From assembly GCA_037044905.1 (NCBI GenBank), contig JBAOKB010000095.1:1-64000 (forward strand): a stretch of 64,000 nt of DNA, written 5' to 3'. Position 1 is the first letter of the stretch, and each line of letters opens with the position of its first letter. The notes beneath the pieces are model-generated. The model ran no database searches. It was not told the DNA's origin and worked only from the letters and a program-made list of their open reading frames with translations. Shown one piece after another: positions 40,454 to 48,381 of this stretch. The DNA comes from Hortaea werneckii. Lineage: Eukaryota; Ascomycota; Dothideomycetes; Mycosphaerellales; Teratosphaeriaceae. The position numbers and the translations under genes were made by a program.

Positions 40454-41875
40454 TCACTCCCGCTTCCGTTTCCGTTTCCGCTTGTCCGTCCCACCGACTT
40501 TATCCTCCGCAGCCGCGGATCCCGTAGTTCCCTTGTGCTCCTGACGCTCGGCTGGCCGTGAGAAAGCTTTTGGCCTGGTAGTCGTCGTCGTCGTCGTGGT
40601 TCTCGTCTTCCTTTCACCAACCCCACCCGCATCCACCAAACCTTTTCCCCTCCTCCCCTCCTCCCCCGCCTCAGAACCCATCCCCCTCCCCGTACTCCCG
40701 CCCCAAACGACCGGGGCCTTCCATCCCCTCTCAAACCGCACACGGGGTAACTTCCGCCCGATCCCAAACTCTCCTTCCCTGACTTCCCGCGCGAAAGACC
40801 CGGGGTTTTGGAATTCGTTCACGGCTAGCGCCAGCAGGGCTTGCAGGGTGAATCCCGCGTCGTTGCCCGCGTTGTGCAGGTTGAGGGGTTGCAGGTTGAG
40901 GCAGAGGCAGAGGCGGTGGAGGCTGAGGGGGGATTTTTTCGTGCTGCCGGCGAGGGTTTGGGTGTCGAGGGTTTGGGCTATTTTGGCATCGGAAGAGGAG
41001 GAGGAGGAGGAGGATGAGGAGGAGGAGGGGCTGGAGAGGTCGAAGGAGAGGTGGCGGAGGTAGGCGGTATCGTTTCCTGCGCCGTGGGCGACGAAGACGA
41101 TGTCCCGGATAGGTTCGGCGGAAGGGTTTGGTGAGGTGGTGGGGGGCAGGGTGAAGTCCGCTGCTCGGTCAAGGTGCGTAGGATCCGCGAAGATGTTCTG
41201 CAGGATGCGTCGCATGTCGGCGAGATGCACCCAGGTGGTAGGTCCGAAGTTGAATTGTTCTGGACACCCCTGGATGAAGGTTCTGTTCTGCAGTCGGGCA
41301 TACTCGACCGGTCGGTAGTGGGCGTACTGGATTTTCTGGAACCATGCTGGCAGTGGGTCGGAAGTGGGATGGAGATGGGCAGTTGCGCGCGTGTCGAGGA
41401 CGGCGACGCCGATTTCGGTGATTTTGGATTGGTTGTGCTCGAAGGCTTCGCAGTCGATGCAGACGAAGATGGGGTCCTTGATTGGGGTGGAGGATCCTTT
41501 GGATGAGGTGGGGTTGGGTTGTAAGCCGAGCATTTGTTGGACTGCTTCCAGGTCCCGGGTCGAGGCGGGTTTAGGGCCTCGATTCTTTCCCATATTTTTG
41601 TCCTGGTCAGTGGAGGCAAGTGTAGATATCGACTGGTGGGAGATGTCCTGCTCCTGATACTGGTTTCTCGTAGGGATCGAATAGGTCAATGGCGGCAGCC
41701 GAATCTCATCCGCATATCTTGCGGCGACATTGTTGTTATCTGAGCGTGGTGAAGAGCGTGTAGTATATCCAAGTTTGTGCGAATGATGAGGAACTCGAGC
41801 AGGTTTTGGCAGTCCAACTTTGGGTGGCAAATTAATCGACCGGGATGAAGTTGGCCATGTCCGCCAATATTTCAT
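40454..41875 (-). CDS. Gfd2/YDR514C-like DEDDh exonuclease-fold protein
   Basis: RNase H-like fold of the fungal Gfd2/YDR514C group; its biochemical role is poorly defined. The single-exon frame gives 473 residues from the ATG at 41875; a second in-frame ATG at 41593 (MGKNRGPKPA) would give 379 and may be the true start. DEDDh residues can be placed: D and E in FVCIDCEAFE, an Asp in FVAHGAGNDTAYL, then His and Asp in LHNAGNDAGFTLQALL. The family segment TEIGVAVLDTR is clear, as is the FNFGPTTWVHL loop. A run of 13 serines, coded by a GGA-type repeat at ~40996-41035, is inserted between the second and third catalytic blocks. The C-terminus is basic with a threonine run and ends KRKRKRE. The presence of all active-site positions suggests an active nuclease, but the substrate is unknown. 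Confidence 0.8.
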   Translation of the reverse strand: MKYWRTWPTSSRSINLPPKVGLPKPARVPHHSHKLGYTTRSSPRSDNNNVAARYADEIRLPPLTYSIPTRNQYQEQDISHQSISTLASTDQDKNMGKNRGPKPASTRDLEAVQQMLGLQPNPTSSKGSSTPIKDPIFVCIDCEAFEHNQSKITEIGVAVLDTRATAHLHPTSDPLPAWFQKIQYAHYRPVEYARLQNRTFIQGCPEQFNFGPTTWVHLADMRRILQNIFADPTHLDRAADFTLPPTTSPNPSAEPIRDIVFVAHGAGNDTAYLRHLSFDLSSPSSSSSSSSSSSSDAKIAQTLDTQTLAGSTKKSPLSLHRLCLCLNLQPLNLHNAGNDAGFTLQALLALAVNEFQNPGSFAREVREGEFGIGRKLPRVRFERGWKAPVVWGGSTGRGMGSEAGEEGRRGKGLVDAGGVGERKTRTTTTTTTTRPKAFSRPAERQEHKGTTGSAAAEDKVGGTDKRKRKRKRE

Positions 41876-42408
41876 GCGTGGAGGGTGGCGAGGTGACTTT
41901 CCATGGATCTATTACTAGTCGATATTAGTACTATATGGTCGCTGTTCCAATGGTATTGCCTCGAAAGGGAATACAGTTGATAGGATGCACGTCGTTGAGC
42001 GGTTCAGTAAGCAGGCAGTGTGAAATGTATTATGTAGTTCGCCGTAGTAGTGTAGATGGTATACGTAGTAGTGGAGATGGAGTAGATGGATACCTAGGTA
42101 GTGGCGGATGCATGATTCGTGGAGATGGTGGCTGAGAATGACGTTGGCTGGCTGGCCACATGGAGGTGTACCTCACGCGAACAACTGGGGTCGATCTTCC
42201 ATGCTTGCAGAGCCGCAGTAGTTCTTCTGTAAGGCAACCACTTTGACTCCGCCTCAGGTTCCATTGCTTCTACCTAGCTACTCTTTACATAGTACCCCCC
42301 CTCGTTCATTCCGCTGGTCTCGCCCCATCGTCTGCACCACTCCATACCTTCACGGTAGTGTCGGCCTAGAGCCAGACCACCCACCCACACCCACACACAC
42401 CCCCCATC
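41876..42408. other. Divergent promoter, HSE1 and DEDDh gene
   Basis: 533 bp. A degenerate GTAGTAG/GGAGATG-rich patch spans ~42027-42110, and a CCACCCACACCCACACACAC stretch precedes the HSE1 ATG. No other feature. Confidence 0.45.
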
Positions 42409-44730
42409 ATGTTTCGAGCCCAGGCCAACCCCATGGACGATGCCGTCGTCAAGGCCACCGACGAGAACCTCACGAGCGAGAACTGGGAGTACATCCTCGA
42501 CGTCTGTGACCGCGTCCAAGCCTCTTCCTCCGGCCCTCCCCACGCCGTCTCCGCCCTGATCAAGCGCCTCGCCCACCGCAACGCCAATGTCCAGCTCTAC
42601 ACCCTCGAGCTGGCCAACGCCCTAAGCCAGAATTGCGGTCCCCCGCTGCACCGCGAACTCGCCTCCAAAGCCTTCACCGATGCCCTCCTCCGTCTCGCCA
42701 ACGACCGCAATACCCACGCCCAGGTCAAGCAGAAGGTCCTCGAACGCATGGGCAGCTGGTCGGACGAGTTCCGCAAGGATCCCGATCTGGGTATCATGGA
42801 GCAGGCCTATCAGCGGTTACGCACCACCCAGCCCGGTCTCATGCCGCCGAGTAAACCGGGGAAGCAGCAGATCAGCTCGGACGATCGCCGAAAAGAGGAA
42901 GAGGAGCTACAGATGGCGCTGGCGTTGAGCGTGCAGGATAAAGGCGGAAACCAGGCGGCGAGTCCGGGCAGGGATGAAGGTCCGGGCGCTGCCTCCGAAA
43001 GGGATGATAGTGAGCCCCAGCCTGCTCAGGCCCAACCGGGTGCTCAACAAGGCACGACGGCGGCGACGGTGAGTCGGGTCAAGGCACTATACGATTTCAC
43101 ACCTTCGGAGCCCGGTGAGCTGGCATTCAGGAAGGATGATGTGATCGCCGTGCTCGAGTCTGTTTACAAAGACTGGTGGAAGGGAAGTCTACGAGGCCAG
43201 ACGGGCATCTTTCCCTTGAACTACGTGGAGAAGTTACAGGATCCGACCAAGGAGGATCTTGAGCGGGATGCTAACATGGAGGCCGAAGTTTTTGGCGAGA
43301 TTAAGAATGTGGAGAAGTTGCTTGCGCTGTTGAGCGTGAGGGACGGAGCTGGGAGCGGTAGACGAGGCGAGAGGGAAGAGGAGGAGATTGGTGACCTTTA
43401 CCAACGGACGCTGAGTATCAGGCCGAAACTGATCGAGTTGATTGGGAGATATTCTCAAAAGAAAGGTCAGTCACGATTCCCGACGGATCCTCTACTGATG
43501 ATACTGACAATACGAACAGATGACTTCACGCAATTAAACGAGAAATTCATCAAAGCGAGACGGGACTACGAAGCCCTCCTCGAATCATCAATGTCACACC
43601 CACCACAACTCTACCAACAACAGCAACAACAATTCCCAATCCGAACCCCACAAGCTTCCCACCCAATGTACCCACCCCCACAACAACGACAACCCTACGG
43701 CGCACCACCACCACCCTCAGGCTACCCACCTCAAGGTCCTCCCCCTTCATCCGCACAAGGCTACCCACCGCAACAACCCCCCTTCACACCCGCACAATCC
43801 CAACCCCACCTCCCCCACCAAGATCCCCAACGCTTCTACTCCCCCGCCCCGCCTTCTGAGCCCCCTTTATCCGCAGGAGGCCCACCACAACCCGCACAAG
43901 GCTTCGCCCCCTCGCCTTACCCTCCCCACGATGGCCCTCCAATGGTGAACGGTGCCGCCGGTGCCTCAGCGCCATTCCATTTCATCCCCGGCGGTGTGCA
44001 GCAGCAGCATCAACTCCCGCCTCCGCACCAACAACCGCAGCAGCAGCAGTCGGAGGTCCGCCGGAAACCTTCTCCCCAGGACTTCGGCGCACCGCCACCT
44101 GGTGGTGCTGGTCTTGGTGGTGGTGCTGTAGATAGTGGAGCAGGAGTAGGAGGAGTAGGCGGTTTCCAAGGCCAGATCCGCCCGAATAGTATCCACACCC
44201 TCAACCGCGGGGACCCGCAGGAACTCGCTACCAGCGTGTATGAGAGTCCTGTTGATCATCAGCGGGGCAGTTATCCCGTAGGAGGCGGTGGAGGTGGTGA
44301 GGGGTATGCGCCTGCGCCCCAGCAGCAGCAGCAGCAGCAGCCATTCCCTCAGCAGCAAGGGGTCGGTGGACCAGGTGCCCCTCCCTCTTTGGGGGAGAAT
44401 AGAGAGAGTTTCTACCAATACCCGCCTCATCCTCACCCTTCATCTGGTGGTGGTGCTGGTGTTCCCAGTTCCCCTGGCGCAGGGCAAGTCTTATCCCCTT
44501 CCTCTCCTCCTGCCTCGGCGGGATTGGAACCCGGAAGTGCGGGGGGATATCCTCCTTCGGCGGCGCCGGGTTTTCAGTATCAGGCTTATCAACCTCCGCC
44601 TCCACAACAGCAGCAGCAGTATCCCCAGCAGTATCCCCAGCAGCTTGAGCAGCAGAGGTTGCCGAGTGGGAGTAGTGCCGGCGGTAACGGGGGTGGTGAG
44701 GGTGGGGATCCCGGGGATTTCTATCGGTAG
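42409..44730 (+). CDS. HSE1: HSE1/STAM, ESCRT-0 subunit
   Basis: Partner of Vps27; binds ubiquitinated membrane proteins on endosomes and starts multivesicular-body sorting. Domains: VHS ~1-145; UIM ~162-178 (EEEELQMALALSVQD); SH3 222-277 (VKALYDFTPSEPGELAFRKD, closing GIFPLNYVEKL); a GAT/coiled-coil core ~280-375; then ~370 residues rich in Pro, Gln and Gly. The frame is open throughout, but 43466-43519 looks like a 54-nt intron (GTCAGT, a CTGAC branch site near 43504, GAACAG). Removing it restores the family sequence YSQKKDDFTQLNEKF and gives 755 residues; reading through inserts 18 residues. Exons are therefore 42409-43465 and 43520-44730. A CAG microsatellite (44322-44341) codes a glutamine run. 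Confidence 0.9.
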   Translation: MFRAQANPMDDAVVKATDENLTSENWEYILDVCDRVQASSSGPPHAVSALIKRLAHRNANVQLYTLELANALSQNCGPPLHRELASKAFTDALLRLANDRNTHAQVKQKVLERMGSWSDEFRKDPDLGIMEQAYQRLRTTQPGLMPPSKPGKQQISSDDRRKEEEELQMALALSVQDKGGNQAASPGRDEGPGAASERDDSEPQPAQAQPGAQQGTTAATVSRVKALYDFTPSEPGELAFRKDDVIAVLESVYKDWWKGSLRGQTGIFPLNYVEKLQDPTKEDLERDANMEAEVFGEIKNVEKLLALLSVRDGAGSGRRGEREEEEIGDLYQRTLSIRPKLIELIGRYSQKKGQSRFPTDPLLMILTIRTDDFTQLNEKFIKARRDYEALLESSMSHPPQLYQQQQQQFPIRTPQASHPMYPPPQQRQPYGAPPPPSGYPPQGPPPSSAQGYPPQQPPFTPAQSQPHLPHQDPQRFYSPAPPSEPPLSAGGPPQPAQGFAPSPYPPHDGPPMVNGAAGASAPFHFIPGGVQQQHQLPPPHQQPQQQQSEVRRKPSPQDFGAPPPGGAGLGGGAVDSGAGVGGVGGFQGQIRPNSIHTLNRGDPQELATSVYESPVDHQRGSYPVGGGGGGEGYAPAPQQQQQQQPFPQQQGVGGPGAPPSLGENRESFYQYPPHPHPSSGGGAGVPSSPGAGQVLSPSSPPASAGLEPGSAGGYPPSAAPGFQYQAYQPPPPQQQQQYPQQYPQQLEQQRLPSGSSAGGNGGGEGGDPGDFYR

Positions 44731-45084
44731 GATGTCTTTTGTGTTCGGGAAAATGTCACGAGAGAGGAGATGATGAAGGATGGGGAGGGGGCGTGGGGGG
44801 AGGAGGGGAAAGAAAGAGAGCAAGGTGGAAGGGGAAATGCTACAGTTCGATGTTCAGGGGTAGAGGATGCTTTGTATACTGTATAGCTTTCCGGAGTTTA
44901 GAAAAAACAACCCAAGCCGAGTTTTTTTTTTTTTTTCTTTTTTTCAAGTTTTGCTCTTTTCGGCCCTGCTCCTCTTTATGGGTTCACTTTCGAGAATTTC
45001 ATTTATCGCTTTTCTTGTTGGAGGGGGAGATGGGGGTTGTAAATGGTTTGTTCTCTCTCATTCTTGTCTTCTGAACCGCTTTCG

Positions 45085-45127
<43 letters not shown>

Positions 45128-45357
45128 TTCCTTCCCCCCTTGTCCCTTATTGTTCTTATTCTCCTCTCGTCTTTTCTTTTCCGTTCGTTTCCCGTACGTG
45201 CCTTCTACGGTACGCATAGGGGATATGTACCCGAATCCTACCTCCTATGCCCCTCTTCCTAAGGGGTACGAGGTACTCTAGTCCATGCACTAGTCGGCAA
45301 GACAAAAATCGGCTGACATTGTTACAGGATATATTGCATTCAATCTGCGGACATGAT
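44731..45357. other. 3' flank of HSE1 with homopolymer tracts
   Basis: Holds a poly-T tract at ~44923-44944 and an uninterrupted run of 41 C at 45087-45127, followed by a pyrimidine-rich stretch. An imperfect inverted repeat, GCATAGG near 45215 with CCTATGC near 45244, lies upstream of the 5S gene. Confidence 0.6.
45087..45127. repeat. 41-base poly-C homopolymer
   Basis: Uninterrupted cytosines read directly from the sequence. The opposite strand is G41, which can form quadruplexes. The exact length is the kind of value sequencing gets wrong. Confidence 0.9.
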
Positions 45358-45476
45358 ACGAACGACCATAGGTTGCAGAGAACAGAGGATCCCGTCCGCT
45401 CTCCTGTACTTAAGCTGCAAACCGGCAGATTAGTATTATCGTGGGTGACCAGATGAGAATACCTGCTGTTGTTCGT
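45358..45476 (+). rRNA. 5S ribosomal RNA
   Basis: 119-nt RNA polymerase III gene for the large-subunit 5S rRNA. Diagnostic segments are GACCATAGGTTGCAGAGAAC, then CCCGTCCGCTCTCCTGTACT, and the C-box GTGGGTGACC at 45441-45450. The first bases ACGAAC pair with GTTCGT at the end, closing helix I. A T-run beginning at the 3' end and continuing to 45480 is the expected pol III terminator. It stands alone between protein-coding genes, the dispersed 5S arrangement usual in Pezizomycotina, and has no rDNA neighbour. Several bases in the helix I and III regions differ from the commonest fungal type, so it may be a minor isotype or a pseudogene; the preserved pairing argues for a functional copy. Confidence 0.9.
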
Positions 45477-45976
45477 TTTTGAATCTCTTTTTTTGTTAAT
45501 TTTTTTTTTCTCAATATGTCTCTTACTCTCCCTTTTCAAACTTGCTTACCTTGGACGACCATCACCTATTATCTTGTGTCTAAGGAGGGGTTAGAAGTAT
45601 TAGAGAAATTAAGAGAAAATGATAGCGCATGATCAATAGAAATATTCCAATTGAATCGAAAGAAGGGGACGAAGACCAAACCCCGACCTTTAGTATGTTT
45701 CCCCCTCTCTCTTATTGCTGGTGTCTGTACGTATTCTAACCCGCTGCCTCCTCCTCGCCTCCAAACCTAAACTCTGCTTCTACCTTACATCCCACTGACT
45801 CGCAGAAAGCTTTCCCCGGGCACAAAGCCACCACGGGGAATTTCCTAAATCCTCTTCACGCGCCCAATCTGCCTGAAAATCCATTTCTCTTCTCTCCTCA
45901 ACCCGAACTTTGTTCTTTACACTACGCCTTAAATATGCTCCAGCCCCGCATCTGCTCCATCAACAAAGAAGCCTTC
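45477..45976. other. Intergenic between 5S rRNA and cytochrome b5 3' end
   Basis: AT-rich, with several T-runs right after the 5S gene. No further RNA gene recognised. Confidence 0.45.
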
Positions 45977-46873
45977 CTACGACTTCTGCTGCTGGCTCTG
46001 CAGGTACTGGTAGGCGAAGAAAGCGACGGCGCCGCCGACGAGGATCAGGGCGTAGACGCCCATGCCGAGGCCGCCGGCGTCGGAGGTCTTGGGTGCGCTG
46101 GCCGTCGAGGTCGAGGGGGCGGAGGTCTTGGGGGCGGGGTCGCCTGGCTGTTTCAGAGGATTTGGTTAATGGGGTTGGGACTGGAGTTTGGTGCTCTCTT
46201 GCATGCGATGATGTTGGACGAAGGAGGGGGTTGGGTGGGAGTGCGGTAGGAAGGGTATGCGTATGTAGAATCATAATAGGGTTTCGGTGTTTCTGAAGAA
46301 GTTGGGTGGGTGCAGGTGGGTGAGGGGGAAAAACAAACATACCTGTCTCTTCAGGTTGCCGACCAGCATCCCGTTCAGAATCTCCCGGGCTTCGTCGCTA
46401 TGGCCCACGTCCTCGAAGGCTTCGGTCGCATCCTGGCCGCCTACGTCAAGAAGGACTTCTTCACCGCCGCTATGTGTGAATTAGCCTTTTACATTCTTCG
46501 GATGATCTCGCTTTATTGTGTCGTGGATTTTCTGCGATGGCTGCCTTTGCTAGGCAGGAACTGCGCGGTGCCGTGCAGGAGGAAATTGATATCCCCATCC
46601 ACCCATCCAACCATCTCTGCCCGCTCTTACTGCCGTTTGTAGAGAGCTAGACGTGTGTCTTGTTCGCGCGGACGGGCAGAAGAGGAGGTAGAGAGTCGGC
46701 AGCGGTAGGGAATTTGGTGGGAATGTGGGAAGAAGGGAGAGAGTGTAGACATACGGGTGCTCGTCGACGAAGCTGGAGGCATTGTAGACCTTATCGTGGA
46801 TGACCATATACAGGTCCTTCTTGGAGGTATGCTCGCTCACATCCGAGTAGGTGAGTTCCTTGGTGTCGGACAT
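45977..46873 (-). CDS. Cytochrome b5, tail-anchored microsomal type
   Basis: Haem protein on the ER membrane that passes electrons to fatty-acid desaturases, sterol enzymes and P450s. Exons are 46873-46755, 46469-46343 and 46147-45977, with introns of 285 and 195 nt that are long for this window. Both are GT-AG (GTATGT/ATAG and GTATGT/ACAG) and the frame closes to 138 residues. The haem ligands are His39 in DEHPGG, split by intron 1, and His63 in GHSDEA; GGQDATEAFEDVGHSDEARE is the conserved core. A Thr/Ser/Pro linker (APKTSAPSTSTASAPKTS) leads to the C-terminal membrane segment GVYALILVGGAVAFFAYQYL, so the haem domain faces the cytosol. The poly-Gln end QSQQQKS is short. The upstream region contains several homopolymers. 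Confidence 0.92.
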
Positions 46874-48381
46874 TTTTGTCTCTGTTTTCCCGTTTTTCCT
46901 TCTTCTCTTTCCTCTGCTCTCGTGCTATCAAATGTCCCAAAGACTTCGTTGGACGGTTGTATTAGGGGTCGTAAGGTGTATGTATTGTGTTGGCTATTCA
47001 GGTGGACTGAGGTGGTAGTGAGAGTTGAATCCGGATATCTGGCTACGCTACGCTATGCTCCGCAGCGCTCACTCGCACCCTCGTACGTAAAGTAATGTAA
47101 GCGACTTTGATTGGCCCCGCACGCTTGCTGCCCTTCGGACTCACATGCCTCCCCTCGGGAATTTCTTCGGCTGATGTCCAAATCGACTTCTCCACACACG
47201 TGACCCTTATCCAATTATCGTCCTTACATCCACTCGCTACGGGATCTCATTCCCCTAATAGGGTGCGTAGTAATGAGTCTTGCATCTCACTGCAAAAGAC
47301 ATAGACAAAGATATTGATTTGGATCCAATTGAATCGCATTCAACAGCATTGAATTGGATTGACTCGAATTGGTTGATGAATCACTTGATTCATTCACCCA
47401 TAAGGAAAAACCCCCATTTCCCAATCTTTTCCCCTTTCACCTCCCATAAGCGCAGGGTTAGCTACCGCAGCAGCTACAGCAAATACTCCCTCTGTATGTG
47501 CTACCGATGATCGAGATATATGTATGCCAAAGAGCCCAAGCGCCCAAAAGAAAAAAAGCGCAAGCAAAAAAAAAAAAAAAAAAAAAGGGAGCCGAAAAAG
47601 AAGCAACAAAGCCCGATCTCTCTTTCGTTTTTCCCACCCTCGGGATTCCTGCCAAGGGAGGAGAAGGACTCCCCTAGTTACACTTCGCTCGCAATATGAA
47701 CGATCTGCCTTAGAAGGGGAGGGAAAAAAAGGAAAGAAAGGACTCCCTTCTGCGCCGTCCGCTACTTTGCCTTCGTAGAACCCGTTAAAACACGCTCGTG
47801 GATATCTTTTTTTCCCTCCGCTAACCCCCCTTCCTATCTGAATCCCGTTTCCCCCCCCCCCCCCTCCCTGCTCCTTTTCACTCTGCAACGACGAACAGCT
47901 CTCCATGCTTTTTTTTTTTTTTCCGCTGCCGCAACGAGCGAGGCGATAAGACGAAACATGTGCCCATCGTACCGATTTCGAGCCACGGCATCCGAAATTT
48001 CCCATCTGTGCCCGAACGATCGTCCGGCCCCATTCACCTCTGCATTCCTTCCTTTTTCTCTTTTCCAAAGCTATAGCTTGTCTCCCCCCCCCCCCCCCCC
48101 CCCCTTCTTCGGCTGTTCTCAGGGTCTCTCGGGTCCACGACAGTGGAAAATTCTCCTCAGCAAAGAAAAGAAAAAGAAAAAGAAACGAAAACCCTCCGAG
48201 TCAAAGACGACATCGCGCTGAACGTGTAGTCGTACATTGCCATGTTTGCCAGAAAACGCTCAGTCGCAGTGTCGGATTTTTTGGGGGAAACCTAAAAAAA
48301 AGATGGATTTCTGAGGAAGCCTTGCCTCTATTGGGAAGGCAGGAATGTTGTTCAGAGAGGATAAGAGAAGAAAGATTTCTC
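46874..48381. other. 1.5-kb intergenic region rich in homopolymers
   Basis: Lies upstream of cytochrome b5 and downstream of the PAK kinase, both minus strand. It holds A21 (47566-47586), C14 (47851-47864), T14 (47909-47922) and C21 (48084-48104), plus an imperfectly repeated ATTGAATTGGATTGA-type patch at ~47311-47395 that includes the palindrome TTGGATCCAA. A 224-codon minus frame (47394-48068) is built from these tracts and is not called. Confidence 0.55.

Noticed and set aside
45156..45539. 127-codon minus frame
   Set aside because: It covers the 5S rRNA gene on the opposite strand; composition explained by the RNA gene and T-runs.
47394..48068. 224-codon minus frame
   Set aside because: Made of homopolymer tracts (runs of G, F and K) in the cytochrome b5 upstream region; no domain.
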